64,000 nucleotides of DNA from Mycolicibacter hiberniae (GTDB taxonomy: Bacteria > Actinomycetota > Actinomycetes > Mycobacteriales > Mycobacteriaceae), in NCBI RefSeq assembly GCF_010729485.1, contig NZ_AP022609.1, positions 2,914,001 through 2,978,000 of the forward strand. The letters are read 5' to 3'. Position numbers and translations under genes: made by a program. Below, piece after piece: positions 35,054 to 44,121 of the stretch. Below the pieces are notes generated by a model. That model was not told where the DNA came from. It did no database searches and saw only the letters and a program-made list of their open reading frames with translations. Every line of letters begins with the position of its first letter. The first letter of the stretch is position 1.

Positions 35054-35809
35054 GTGGCAAAGCAGCCAGTCGCCGAGAAACGGCAACGGCGCGAACGCGG
35101 CTCGATCAACCCCGATGACATCATCGACGGCGCCTTCGAGCTCGCCGAGCAGATCGGTGTCGACAACCTGAGCATGCCGTTGCTCGGCAAGCATCTGGGC
35201 GTCGGGGTGACGAGCATCTACTGGTACTTCCGCAAAAAGGACGACCTCCTCAACGCGATGACCAGCCGAGCCTTGCGCCAGTATGTTTTCGCCACCCCGT
35301 ACGTGGAGGCCAAGGACTGGCGCCAGACGTTGCACGACCACGCGCACAGCATGCGGTCGACTTTTCTGGGCAACCCGATCCTGTGCGACCTCATCTTGAT
35401 CCGGGCGGCGTTGAGCCCCCGTGCCGCCCAGATCGGCGTCCAGGAGGTGGAACGCGCGATCGCCAGCCTGGTGGAGGCCGGCCTGTCGCCGCAGGACGCC
35501 TTCGACACCTATTCGACGATCTCGGTGCACATTCGCGGGTCGGTGGTGCTCCGGCGCCTCTACGAAAAGAACCGGGCGTCGGATGCCGAGGGGCCCTCCG
35601 ATTTCGAGGAAGCACTCGTGATCGACCCGGCCGTGACCCCGCTGCTGGCAGAGGCCACCAGGCAGGGCCATCGGGTGGGAGCGGCGGACGACGCCAACTT
35701 CGAATACGGCCTCAACTGCATCCTCGATCACGCCGAGCGGCTGATCGCGCAGAACACCAAGTCGGCGCGCCGGCGCGCCGCACCGGCTTCGTCGGCCAAA
35801 CGCCGCTAG
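35054..35809 (+). CDS. TetR-family regulator, candidate master repressor of the island
   Basis: This 251-residue regulator has an N-terminal helix-turn-helix (NLSMPLLGKHLGVGVTSIYWYFRKKDDLL) and a long C-terminal helical ligand domain, ending in a basic Arg/Lys tail. The GTG at 35054 is chosen because GGAGG at 35039-35043 is well spaced. An upstream in-frame extension to 34991 lacks such a site. It is not KstR or KstR2 by sequence, and the nearby operator differs from their known motifs. Its divergent position beside a 21-bp operator makes it the best candidate for controlling the seven related sites. The ligand is probably a pathway CoA ester or acid. Confidence 0.85.
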   Translation: MAKQPVAEKRQRRERGSINPDDIIDGAFELAEQIGVDNLSMPLLGKHLGVGVTSIYWYFRKKDDLLNAMTSRALRQYVFATPYVEAKDWRQTLHDHAHSMRSTFLGNPILCDLILIRAALSPRAAQIGVQEVERAIASLVEAGLSPQDAFDTYSTISVHIRGSVVLRRLYEKNRASDAEGPSDFEEALVIDPAVTPLLAEATRQGHRVGAADDANFEYGLNCILDHAERLIAQNTKSARRRAAPASSAKRR

Positions 35810-36981
35810 ACCTCGACCACCACCGCGCCGCCCTGCCCACCACCGGCGCACATGGCGGCCACACCGATGCCACCGCCACGCCGCTGCAGTTCATAGAGCA
35901 GCGTGGTCACCATCCGGGCACCGGACGCGGCGATGGGGTGGCCGAGGCTGCAGCCGCTGCCGGAGAAGTTCACCAGCTCTTCGTCGATGCCGTATTCCTT
36001 GCACGCCGCGATCGGCACCGAGGCGAAGGCCTCGTTGATCTCCCACAGTGCGACATCGCCGACGGACAGCCCGGCCCGCTGCAACACCTTGCCGATCACT
36101 TTGACGCCGCCGAGCCCGGTGTCGCGGGGCGCCACACCGACCGAGCCCCAGGCCTTGACGGTTCCCATCACGGTCAGCCCGTTGTCGCGCGCGTAGTCGG
36201 AGTCGACGAGCGCGACCGCGGCCGCGGCATCGTTGGTGCCGCTGCTGTTGCCGGCGGTGATGGAGAAGCCCTCGATCTCGGGGTGCAACACCTTCAGGGC
36301 CGCCAGCTTCTCCGCGGTGGTGTCGCGACGCGGGAATTCGTCGACCTTGAACTCGGTCACCGAACCGTCGGGCAGTTCGACCTTGAGCGGGATGATCTCG
36401 TCGACGAATTTGCCGGCGTCGATCGCCGCGATCGCCCGTTGATGCGACCGCGCCGCCCAGGCATCCATCTGCTCACGGGTGATACCGGCAGCCTGTGCGG
36501 TGTTCCAGCCCACCGTGATCGACATGTCCCGGGTGGGCGCATCCGGGGTCTCCGGGTGCGTCGGCGGCATCCAGGGCTCGACGAAGGTCACCTCCGGGCC
36601 GGGCACCCGCCACTTGGTCAGCGGCGTCATCGACAGCGACTGCACACCGCCGGCGATCAGCACGCGCTCCATACCGGAACCGATCTGCGCGGAGGCGTTG
36701 CCGATAGCGGTCAGGCTGCCCGCACAGTGCCGGTTGACCGATTGGCCCGGCACCGATTCCATGCCGCATGCAGCTGCCGCGTAGCGAGCGAGATCGCCGC
36801 CACCGTAGTGTGATTCGGCGAAGATGATGTCGTCGATCACAGCCGGTTCGATGCCGGCCCGGCGAACGACCTCGGGCAGCACCGTGGTGATCAGGGTCTC
36901 CGGCGGCGTGTTGACCAGAGTCCCCTTGAACGAACGTCCGATAGCCGTGCGGACAGCGCCGACGATGACAGGCGTAGACAT
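35806..36981 (-). CDS. Thiolase, acetyl-CoA acyltransferase (FadA5-like)
   Basis: This 391-residue true thiolase has the nucleophile Cys86 in VNRHCAGSL, NEAFASVP, the histidine in GSGCSLGHPIAASGAR, and the second cysteine in MCAGGGQGGA. All the residues needed for thiolysis of a beta-ketoacyl-CoA are present, unlike the two Ltp-type proteins in the window. The short, deep-pocket type resembles FadA5, the steroid side-chain thiolase. It lies 63 bp after a crotonase and may be read from the operon starting at 38627 or from its own weak promoter region (36982-37044). It overlaps the TetR end by 4 bp. Confidence 0.9.
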   Translation of the reverse strand: MSTPVIVGAVRTAIGRSFKGTLVNTPPETLITTVLPEVVRRAGIEPAVIDDIIFAESHYGGGDLARYAAAACGMESVPGQSVNRHCAGSLTAIGNASAQIGSGMERVLIAGGVQSLSMTPLTKWRVPGPEVTFVEPWMPPTHPETPDAPTRDMSITVGWNTAQAAGITREQMDAWAARSHQRAIAAIDAGKFVDEIIPLKVELPDGSVTEFKVDEFPRRDTTAEKLAALKVLHPEIEGFSITAGNSSGTNDAAAAVALVDSDYARDNGLTVMGTVKAWGSVGVAPRDTGLGGVKVIGKVLQRAGLSVGDVALWEINEAFASVPIAACKEYGIDEELVNFSGSGCSLGHPIAASGARMVTTLLYELQRRGGGIGVAAMCAGGGQGGAVVVEV

Positions 36982-37044
36982 TTTTCCAACCTTACATTAT
37001 TGGTCACTTTTGTAAAGCAAACGACTGGCTCCGGGGAACCGGCG

Positions 37045-37938
37045 TCACGGCTCGGGCACATGGAAGTGCTCGTCACGCAACCGGAATGCCTCTTTGGTGC
37101 CGTATTGCGCCCGGGTTTTGACGAAGTTGAACTCCCCCGGCGCAAACTGCAAGTTCGTTCCGAAGGCGTGAAACAGATAGCTCGCCACCTCTTCGCCCTG
37201 ATAGGCCTGACTCTGCTCGACGAGGCGAAACGCCTCTTTGGCGATGACGATCCCGTCGGCCGGCATCTTGGCCACCTTGCACGCCCAGTACCGGGCCCGT
37301 GCGGTCACGGCCTCGGGCGCGCAGGTCTCGGTGAAGACTCCCAGGTGTTCGACCGCGCCAGCATCGATGATGTCGCCGGTCAGCAGCAGTCGCCGGGCCA
37401 GCACCGGGCCGAGGCGGTGGAAGAACATGTGCAGGCTGCCCAGAGCCGGCCCCAGGAACCGCGTTGCGGGCATGCCGATCCTGGTATCGCGCGCGATCAC
37501 CGAGATATCGGCCATCAGCGCCATCTCGAAACCGCCGCCGAGGGCATAGCCGCTGATCTCGCCCACCGTGACCTTCGGAAAGCCCATCAGGTTGTGATAG
37601 AAGCCGAACGACTTGCGGTCCACGGCGAGCCGGCGGCGCTGACTCGGCCTCCCCTTGGCCGCCGCTGCGGAGGGCGAGGGCGACCCGCCCTCGCCGTACC
37701 AGCCGTAGGCGTTGTTCATGTCGGCCCCGGCGCTGAACACCCCGTCCGCGCCACGCAGCAGCACCACCACCAGGTCGTCGTCGCCAGCGACCCGGTCCAG
37801 GCAGCGGTCCACCGCGTCGCGCATCGCGGCGTCGTAGGAATTGCGTCGGCCGGGGTTGTTCAGCGTGATGGTGGCGATTCGCCCCTGCGGATCGACGTCG
37901 AAGAGCACCCGCTCGTCGGTGGTCTCGACAGCACTCAT
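37045..37938 (-). CDS. Enoyl-CoA hydratase/isomerase family protein (crotonase)
   Basis: This 297-residue crotonase has IATITLNNPGRRNSYDAAM, GVFSAGADMNNAYGWYGEGG and ISGYALGGGFEMALMAD, with one catalytic Glu (GFEMA). A charged, alanine-rich insertion of about 25 residues follows the oxyanion loop (residues 80-105). The C-terminus is longer than usual. It overlaps the thioesterase gene upstream by 4 bp. The insertion suggests a bulky substrate or an altered reaction such as ring cleavage, which is inference. Confidence 0.86.
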   Translation of the reverse strand: MSAVETTDERVLFDVDPQGRIATITLNNPGRRNSYDAAMRDAVDRCLDRVAGDDDLVVVLLRGADGVFSAGADMNNAYGWYGEGGSPSPSAAAAKGRPSQRRRLAVDRKSFGFYHNLMGFPKVTVGEISGYALGGGFEMALMADISVIARDTRIGMPATRFLGPALGSLHMFFHRLGPVLARRLLLTGDIIDAGAVEHLGVFTETCAPEAVTARARYWACKVAKMPADGIVIAKEAFRLVEQSQAYQGEEVASYLFHAFGTNLQFAPGEFNFVKTRAQYGTKEAFRLRDEHFHVPEP

Positions 37939-38627
37939 CGGTGGGACTCCTCACCCGGCTGCCGCCGGCCGAATCGAATGGCACTCAGTTTCTCCGGCGC
38001 CGCAGCCGCCGTGGTGACCTCGCCGGTGCACAGCAGCTCGCCCCGATGACTCAGACGCGCCGTGGAGGCGATGCCGCGTTCGACCTCGCGTCGCGCGATG
38101 TCGAAGTTCAACTCGGTGAGAATGGGCGTGGGACGCCGGTAGGTGACCAGCAATGAGCGGGTGCGCCCCGCCGCGCCCACCGCACAGCTCTGATGCTGGG
38201 TCACGCAGTCAAAGAAGACGCCGAGAAATCCACCGTGCACCAGTCCCGGGGGCCCCTCGTAGGGAAGCGGGAATGTGACTGTACCCGAGGCGGTCTCGGC
38301 ATCCAGGTGGTCGAACCGGTACTCCGGGAAACAGGGGTTGTAGGACCCGACGTCGAAGGCGTGCTCCAAGTAGACCCGGCCTTGGTCGCCGTCAACGGCC
38401 TCCAGCCGGGGGATCGCCTCCATCGGGGCCGACGGAGCCAGTTGCCGCTCCCAGTCGGCGACACGGGCCAGCATGTCATCGACGGCCGGGTGCGGGCGCT
38501 CCAGCGCGAGCAGCAGTCCGGTCAGGCGGCGCAGGGCACCGGCCGCCGCAACGGTCTGGGCCAGCGGCAACTCGCCGAAACGGGCGGCATCACCAGCCGA
38601 AACCACGTTGCCCGGACGCTGCGCCAT
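37935..38627 (-). CDS. Hotdog-fold thioesterase (PaaI-like)
   Basis: This 230-residue protein carries one hotdog domain in its C-terminal half. Its active-site helix motif is GPPGLVHGGFLGVFFDCV, the HGG form typical of PaaI-type acyl-CoA thioesterases. The first 90 residues are helical and unlike the family core. The ATG at 38627 is favoured by GGAGAAGGG just upstream; a GTG at 38651 is possible. It likely hydrolyses a dead-end CoA ester to save CoA. It is first in the minus-strand operon and divergent from the crotonase at 38696. Confidence 0.82.
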   Translation of the reverse strand: MAQRPGNVVSAGDAARFGELPLAQTVAAAGALRRLTGLLLALERPHPAVDDMLARVADWERQLAPSAPMEAIPRLEAVDGDQGRVYLEHAFDVGSYNPCFPEYRFDHLDAETASGTVTFPLPYEGPPGLVHGGFLGVFFDCVTQHQSCAVGAAGRTRSLLVTYRRPTPILTELNFDIARREVERGIASTARLSHRGELLCTGEVTTAAAAPEKLSAIRFGRRQPGEESHR

Positions 38628-38663
38628 AGACCCTTCTCCGTCGGACCGCACAAATCGTATAGC

Positions 38664-38684
38664 CTACTGTAGCTATCACGATAT
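38664..38684. promoter_or_regulatory. Operator, degenerate 21-bp inverted repeat in a divergent promoter
   Basis: CTACTGTAG (7 of 9), spacer CTA, TCACGATAT (5 of 9). It lies in the 68-bp gap between the thioesterase (38627) and crotonase (38696) starts, a position that would control both operons. It is weaker than the sites at 9107 and 15103. Confidence 0.45.
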
Positions 38685-38695
38685 AGCGTTGAAAG

Positions 38696-39535
38696 GTGGA
38701 TACCACCGTGGCCGATTCCGGCGATTCCAGGTCCGGCTCCGCCCCTGACGGTGCGGTGACGGTCCTGCGCGACGGCGCGCTGCTCCGCTTGACGCTGCAG
38801 CGCCCGGCCCGCCGGAATTCCCTGAGCTGGCCGATGACCGACGCGCTGGTCAAGACCCTCACCGAGGCGGCGAGCGACGACACGCTGCGCGCCATCCACA
38901 TCCGCGGCGCCGGGGACGACTTCTGCGCGGGCGCGGACTGGGTCACCACGAATGCCGGCGACCGGCGGCCACGCACCGGCGACCTGGTACGCCGGGTCCC
39001 ACACGCCGGGCACCGGGTGATCGAACTGGTGCAGACCATCCAACTGCCGGTCGTGTGCAGCGTCCGGGGGTGGGCGGTGGGCTTGGGCTGCAACCTCGCC
39101 CTGGCCGCCGACTTCACCGTGGCCGCCGACGACGCCGTGTTCTGGGAACCGTTCCTGGCGCGTGGTTTCAGCCCGGACTCGGGAGCCACCTGGCTGCTGC
39201 CCCGCCTGGTGGGCCTGGCCCGGGCCAGACGGATGCTGCTGCTGGGCGAACAGATCACCGGCGGTTCCGCACAGGACTGGGGACTGATCCATCAGGCCGT
39301 GGCTCCGGCCGACGTGGACACCGCCACCGAAGAGCTGCTGGCGACCCTGACGTGCGGTCCCACCGTAGCGATCGGCCTGACCAAACAGGCACTGCACCAC
39401 GGGCTGCACACGACACTGCCGCAAGCTATGACCCAGGAGTTGTTCAACCTCGAACTCAGCTGCCGCACCAGTGATTTCAAAGAAGGACTGGCCGCATTCG
39501 CGCAGCGCCGGCCCCCGGACTTCACCGGCCGCTGA
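38696..39535 (+). CDS. Enoyl-CoA hydratase/isomerase family protein (crotonase)
   Basis: This 279-residue crotonase opens with LLRLTLQRPARRNSLSWPM and has DDFCAGADWVTTNAGD. The segment VRGWAVGLGCNLALAAD has Asn where the first catalytic Glu is normally found, and the second site reads RGFSPDSGATW. Neither hydratase Glu is obvious, so it may be an isomerase, hydrolase or another crotonase-fold lyase. The start is either GTG at 38696 or GTG at 38708, which is better spaced from GAAAGG. It heads a seven-gene plus-strand operon of three crotonases, three adenylate-forming enzymes and one SDR. Confidence 0.84.
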   Translation: MDTTVADSGDSRSGSAPDGAVTVLRDGALLRLTLQRPARRNSLSWPMTDALVKTLTEAASDDTLRAIHIRGAGDDFCAGADWVTTNAGDRRPRTGDLVRRVPHAGHRVIELVQTIQLPVVCSVRGWAVGLGCNLALAADFTVAADDAVFWEPFLARGFSPDSGATWLLPRLVGLARARRMLLLGEQITGGSAQDWGLIHQAVAPADVDTATEELLATLTCGPTVAIGLTKQALHHGLHTTLPQAMTQELFNLELSCRTSDFKEGLAAFAQRRPPDFTGR

Positions 39536-39553
39536 GAGACAAGGATCCAGCCC

Positions 39554-40360
39554 ATGCCGACCTTCGACACCATTGCCTACGACGTACGCGGGCACACCGC
39601 CACCATCACGCTGAACCGCCCGGAGGCGCTCAACGCCCTGAGCCCGCACATGATCACCGAACTTCGAACCGCCTACGACCGGGCCGAGAACGACGACACG
39701 GTATGGACGATCATCGTCACCGGCAATGGTCGGGCGTTTTGTACCGGGGCCGACGTCAAAGCGATCCCCGGCGACGGCAAAGTGATCAATGAACGGCCCT
39801 ATCTGTCGACCTACGAACAATGGGAGGCTCCGCAGGAGGGCACTCCGCCGTTCCGGACGATGGCCAAGCCGGTGCTGGCGGCGATCAACGGGCTCTGTTG
39901 CGGCGCGGGACTGGACTGGGTGACCACCTGCGACATCGTGATCGCCTCGGACCGCGCGACGTTCTTCGATCCGCATGTTTCGATCGGCCTGGTCGCCGGG
40001 CGCGAAGTGGTGCGACTGGCCCGGGTGTTGCCCCGTTCCGTCGCATTGCGAATGGCCATGATGGGCAAGCACGAACGCATGGATGCGCAGCGCGCCTACG
40101 AGCTCGGCATGATCAGCGAGGTGGTCGCGCACGACGGATTGCTGGCGCGCGCCCACGAGATCGCCGACACCGTCAACTCCAACGCACCCCTTGCGGTACG
40201 CGGGACGCGGCTGGCGATCCTCAAAGGTTTGGACCTGCCGCTGCACGAGGCGGAAATGCTCGCCGAGTCGTTCCGAGAACGCAACCTACACACCGCGGAT
40301 TCGCTCGAGGGTCCGCGGGCCTTCGTCGAGAAGCGGGCCCCGGAGTGGCAGTGCCGATGA
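39554..40360 (+). CDS. Enoyl-CoA hydratase/isomerase family protein (crotonase)
   Basis: This 268-residue crotonase shows TATITLNRPEALNALSPHM, GRAFCTGADVKAIPGDG and INGLCCGAGLDWVTTCD. The first Glu position is Asp here (GLDWVTT). The second site (VSIGLVAGREVVRL) has a nearby Glu. It lies 18 bp after the previous crotonase and overlaps the next by 4 bp. The three tandem crotonases share some sequence but differ at catalytic positions, which suggests successive reactions rather than backups. Confidence 0.87.
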   Translation: MPTFDTIAYDVRGHTATITLNRPEALNALSPHMITELRTAYDRAENDDTVWTIIVTGNGRAFCTGADVKAIPGDGKVINERPYLSTYEQWEAPQEGTPPFRTMAKPVLAAINGLCCGAGLDWVTTCDIVIASDRATFFDPHVSIGLVAGREVVRLARVLPRSVALRMAMMGKHERMDAQRAYELGMISEVVAHDGLLARAHEIADTVNSNAPLAVRGTRLAILKGLDLPLHEAEMLAESFRERNLHTADSLEGPRAFVEKRAPEWQCR

Positions 40361-41145
40361 GTCCTGCGTTCACCACGATCCTGCTCGACTTCGACCGCGG
40401 CGACCGCGTCGCCACCATCACGTTGAATCGCCCGGAGCGGCTGAACGCATTCGACCGCACCATGTGCGAGGAATTGGCGGCCGCATGGCGCATCGTCAAA
40501 CTCGACGCGGGCGTCAACGCCGTTGTGCTGCGCGCCGCCGGCGACCGGGCGTTCAGCGCCGGCCTGGACATCAAAGAGCCCTACGGCCAGCCCGACAATG
40601 TCTGGAACCACGAGGATCCCGGCGAAGCGCTCAGTCCCAAGTGGCAGAAGATGTTCAAACCCGTCATCTGCGCCGTGCAGGGAATGTGCACCGCGGGCGC
40701 GTTCTACTTCATCAACGAGGCCGACGTGGTGATCTGTTCGGAGGAGGCCACCTTCTTCGACTCCCACGTCTCGGCGGGGCTGGTCTGCGCACTTGAGCCG
40801 ATCGGACTGATGCGCAAGATCGGATTGGGCGAAGCACTGCGAATCGCTTTGATGGGCAACGACGAACGGGTCGGGGCGCAGACCGCCTTACGCCTCGGCC
40901 TGGTGTCGGAGGTCGTGGCCCGCGACCAGCTCTGGGAGCGCGCACACCAGATCGCCGCGACGATCGCGGCCAAGCCGCCGTCGGCCACCCAGGGCACGGT
41001 CAAGGCCATCTGGGAGTCGCTGGACAAGCCGTACCGGGCCGCCTTGGACCAGGGCCTGATCTACACCCGGCTGGGCAACCCCCTGGGCAAGGCCGAACTC
41101 GACGCGCTGCCCCCGCGCCCCGCCACACCGCCACGGTTGCGCTGA
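40357..41145 (+). CDS. Enoyl-CoA hydratase/isomerase family protein (crotonase)
   Basis: This 262-residue crotonase has VATITLNRPERLNAFDRTM, DRAFSAGLDIKEPYGQ and VQGMCTAGAFYFINEAD, with Tyr in the usual Glu position. The second site reads SAGLVCALEPIGLMRKIG. The oxyanion hole is intact, so a CoA thioester enolate is still expected. It starts inside the upstream stop (ATGA), and its own stop shares one base with the next ATG. It differs from its neighbours most at the active site. Confidence 0.86.
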   Translation: MSPAFTTILLDFDRGDRVATITLNRPERLNAFDRTMCEELAAAWRIVKLDAGVNAVVLRAAGDRAFSAGLDIKEPYGQPDNVWNHEDPGEALSPKWQKMFKPVICAVQGMCTAGAFYFINEADVVICSEEATFFDSHVSAGLVCALEPIGLMRKIGLGEALRIALMGNDERVGAQTALRLGLVSEVVARDQLWERAHQIAATIAAKPPSATQGTVKAIWESLDKPYRAALDQGLIYTRLGNPLGKAELDALPPRPATPPRLR

Positions 41146-42611
41146 TGACCCATCCGCTGAACCGGCGCATCGCCGACGTGCTCGAGCTGGACCCCGATGC
41201 GGCGGCGCTGCAGTACGAAAACGATTGGCACTCCTGGTCCGCACTGGCGACCCAGGCATGGCGCATCGCCGGCACGGTTGAGCCCGGCGCTCGGGTGGGG
41301 ATACTGCTGCGCAACCGTCCCCCCCAGGTGGCCGCCCTGCTCGGAGTGCTGCTGGCCGGCGGGTGCGTGGTGGTGATCAATCCCGCTCGCGGCGATGACC
41401 GCACCCGCGCCGAGATAGCCGCGCTGGACCTGCCGGTGATCATCGGTTCCCCAGACGACCTGGCGGCGCTGGTCCCCGCGACGTCGCGCACCACCAGGGT
41501 GGCGATCTCCGATCTGGCCGTCGAGCCGAAGATCCAAGCCGCCGAAGCCCACCTCGGTCCCGGACGGCCCGGGGTGGCGGTGTCGATGCTGACCAGCGGA
41601 ACCACCGGGCCGCCCAAACGCGTCGACCTGCGCTACGACATGCTGGCGCACAGCGTCATCGGACCCGACTATGCCGTCGCCCCGGCCCCGGAGCAGCTGC
41701 GCCGCGGTATCGCGATCGTCAACGCACCGTTGGTGCACATCGGAGGCGTGTACCGGGTGCTGCAGTGCATCGCCGAGGCGCGGCCCTTTGTACTGCTGGA
41801 GCGATTCGAGCTGCGACGCTGGGCCCAAGCGGTGCGTCAGTGCCGGCCGCGTGCCGTGTCGCTGGTACCGGCCGCTTTGCGCACGGTCCTGCACTCCGAC
41901 CTGGGCCGCGAGGATCTGGAGAGCATCCGCGCCGTCACCTCGGGTACCGCCCCGCTGTCCGCCGACGACGCCGATGCCTTCACCGCCAAGTTCGGGATAC
42001 CCGTTCTGACGTCCTATGCGGCAACCGAATTCGGTGGCGGGGTGGCCAGCTGGACACTGGAGGACCATCGGCGGTTCTGGCAGCGCAAACGCGGCAGCGT
42101 CGGGCGCGCGAGCCTCGGCGCACAGCTGCGCGTCGTCGACCAGGACGGCACCCCGCTCGGGGCGGACCAGCCGGGCCTGCTGGAGGCCAAACCGGGACAA
42201 CTGGGCCCCGAAGCGGACTGGATCCGCACCACCGACTTGGCGCGCATCGATGCCGACGGTTTCCTGTGGATTCTGGGCCGGGCGGATCAGGCCATCATCC
42301 GGGGCGGGTTCAAAGTGCTGCCCGACGACGTGCGGGTGGCCCTGGAGGCCCACCCGGCCGTCCACAGTGCCGCGGTGGTGGCCCGGGCCGACGCACGGCT
42401 CGGCCAGACGCCGGTGGCCGCTGTCGAACTGCGCGACGGTGCCCACACCGACCCCGAGACCCTGACGGCGTTCCTGCGCGAGCGGTTGGCCCGCTATGAG
42501 ATTCCCACCGAGATCGCGATCGTCGATGCCCTTCCGCGCACGTCTTCGGGCAAGGCCGATCTGGGTGCCGTGCGAGAGCTGATCACGACGCGGAGCAGAC
42601 ATGCTCGCTGA
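41145..42611 (+). CDS. Class I adenylate-forming enzyme (acyl-CoA ligase type)
   Basis: This 488-residue AMP-binding protein has the phosphate-loop motif MLTSGTTGPPKRVDL, where the usual final GV is changed to RV. It also has SYAATEFGGGVASW, RTTDLARIDADGFLWILGRAD, the C-terminal IIRGGFKVLPDDVRVAL, and TSSGKADLGAVREL with the catalytic Lys. It is shorter than the FadD enzymes. It may activate a small acid such as an aliphatic or aromatic carboxylate. It is the first of three tandem related genes overlapping by 11 and 8 bp. Substrate assignment is not possible from sequence. Confidence 0.85.
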   Translation: MTHPLNRRIADVLELDPDAAALQYENDWHSWSALATQAWRIAGTVEPGARVGILLRNRPPQVAALLGVLLAGGCVVVINPARGDDRTRAEIAALDLPVIIGSPDDLAALVPATSRTTRVAISDLAVEPKIQAAEAHLGPGRPGVAVSMLTSGTTGPPKRVDLRYDMLAHSVIGPDYAVAPAPEQLRRGIAIVNAPLVHIGGVYRVLQCIAEARPFVLLERFELRRWAQAVRQCRPRAVSLVPAALRTVLHSDLGREDLESIRAVTSGTAPLSADDADAFTAKFGIPVLTSYAATEFGGGVASWTLEDHRRFWQRKRGSVGRASLGAQLRVVDQDGTPLGADQPGLLEAKPGQLGPEADWIRTTDLARIDADGFLWILGRADQAIIRGGFKVLPDDVRVALEAHPAVHSAAVVARADARLGQTPVAAVELRDGAHTDPETLTAFLRERLARYEIPTEIAIVDALPRTSSGKADLGAVRELITTRSRHAR

Positions 42612-44121
42612 AACCCTGCCGGCGCTGCTGCGCGCTCAGGCACGCGCACGCGGCGCCCACCCCCTGCTGATCTGCGACAGCGACCGGATCAGCTACGCCG
42701 ACGCCGAACAACGCTCGGCCGCGCTGGCCCGTCGGCTCCTGGCGCTGGGCGCCGGCCCGGGCAGCCACATCGGGCTGTTGTACCCGAACGGCACGGCATT
42801 CGTCATCGGGCTGCTCGCCGCGGGCCGGATCGGCGCCGTGGTGGTACCGTTCGCCACCCTGGCGGCGACGGCGGAACTGCGGGTGCAGTTGGTGCACAGC
42901 GACGTGAGCATGCTGCTGGCCGCGCCCTCCTACCGATCGCACGACTACCGGGCCCAGCTGACCGAGATCCTCGCCGACGTGGATCTCGACGGCGGCGCTG
43001 CACTGCTGAGCAGCAATGTGCCGCAACTGCGTCATGTGCTCTTCGACGCCGAACACTCCAGCGCTGCCGGCGACCAGGACGCCGCGACGTCCCTGCGAGC
43101 CCTGGAGGACGCTGTTGCCGGCGCTGACCAGCTGGCGATCGTCTACACCTCCGGTTCGACCGGCGCGCCCAAGGGCGCGGTGCACACGCACGCCGGTCTG
43201 ATCGGCCATCAACGCGACCTCAATGCGATCCGGCGGCTGACCGCCGAGGACACCCTGTTCTGCAACTCACCGTTCTTCTGGATCGGCGGGTTCGCGTTCG
43301 CGCTGCTGGCAACCATGATCGCCGGGGCGACGCTGCTGTGCTCCAACGCCACCGACCCCGGCCTCACTCTGGACCTGTTGGAGGCCGAGAAGCCCACGAT
43401 GGCCAACGGTTTCCTCAGCGGTATCGCCGCGCTGGCACAACACCCGAGCCTTCCCTCCCGTGACCTGTCCAGCCTGCGGCGCGGGAATCTGTACCCGTTG
43501 ATGCCGCCGGACGCACGGCCCTGCGACCCCGAACTGCGGCACGGCATGCTCGGGATGACCGAGTCCGGGGGCCCGATACTGGTCAGCGGCGACGACTCCG
43601 TTCAGCCCGAGCACCGGCGGGGTAGCTTCGGTAAACCGGCCCCCGGATTCGAATGCCGGGTGCACGACGGGGAGCTGTGGGTACGCGGCCGCTACATGAT
43701 GCAGCGTTACCACAAGCGCAGCAGGGAAGAGTGTTTCGATGCCGATGGGTGGTTCCACACCGGCGATCTGGTCCGCACCGACGCGGACGGCTTCTATTAC
43801 TACCTCGGCCGGCGCGACCGGATGATCAAGACCGCGGGCGCCAGCGTCTTCCCGGCGGAGGTGGAACGAGCCATTGCCAAGGTGACCGGCGGATCGGTCG
43901 CGCACGTCTTCGGCGTCCCCGACCCCGACCGGGGCCACCTGGTCGCGGCGGTGATCGTCGCCGACGATGTCGACCAGGCACACCTACGCGCCCGGCTTGC
44001 CGCCGAGCTCGCCAGCTTCAAGATTCCGCGCCGGATCACCGCAGTCCCGGCCGCCCGGATCCCGCTGCGGCCCGGCGGGAAGGTCGACCTGCGCCGGCTG
44101 GCGGAGTTCCTCGATGACTGA
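42601..44121 (+). CDS. Class I adenylate-forming enzyme (acyl-CoA ligase type)
   Basis: This 506-residue AMP-binding enzyme shows IVYTSGSTGAPKGAVHTHAG, LGMTESGGPILVS, WFHTGDLVRTDADGFYYYLGRRD, MIKTAGASVFPAEVERAI, and the C-terminal LRPGGKVDLRRL with the catalytic Lys. The N-terminal domain and order of motifs are standard. It overlaps the gene before by 11 bp and the gene after by 8 bp, so all three adenylate-forming enzymes are translated together. It is more similar in motifs to the third enzyme (44114) than to the first. Confidence 0.87.
   Translation: MLAETLPALLRAQARARGAHPLLICDSDRISYADAEQRSAALARRLLALGAGPGSHIGLLYPNGTAFVIGLLAAGRIGAVVVPFATLAATAELRVQLVHSDVSMLLAAPSYRSHDYRAQLTEILADVDLDGGAALLSSNVPQLRHVLFDAEHSSAAGDQDAATSLRALEDAVAGADQLAIVYTSGSTGAPKGAVHTHAGLIGHQRDLNAIRRLTAEDTLFCNSPFFWIGGFAFALLATMIAGATLLCSNATDPGLTLDLLEAEKPTMANGFLSGIAALAQHPSLPSRDLSSLRRGNLYPLMPPDARPCDPELRHGMLGMTESGGPILVSGDDSVQPEHRRGSFGKPAPGFECRVHDGELWVRGRYMMQRYHKRSREECFDADGWFHTGDLVRTDADGFYYYLGRRDRMIKTAGASVFPAEVERAIAKVTGGSVAHVFGVPDPDRGHLVAAVIVADDVDQAHLRARLAAELASFKIPRRITAVPAARIPLRPGGKVDLRRLAEFLDD

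Noticed and set aside
36992..37012. Copy of the 21-bp operator before the thiolase
   Set aside because: Only 6 of 9 and 4 of 9 half-site matches. Too weak to list as a feature.
38522..40246. 574-codon minus-strand frame opposite the first two tandem crotonases
   Set aside because: The plus-strand crotonases have oxyanion-hole motifs and coupled starts. The antisense frame looks like shadow coding.
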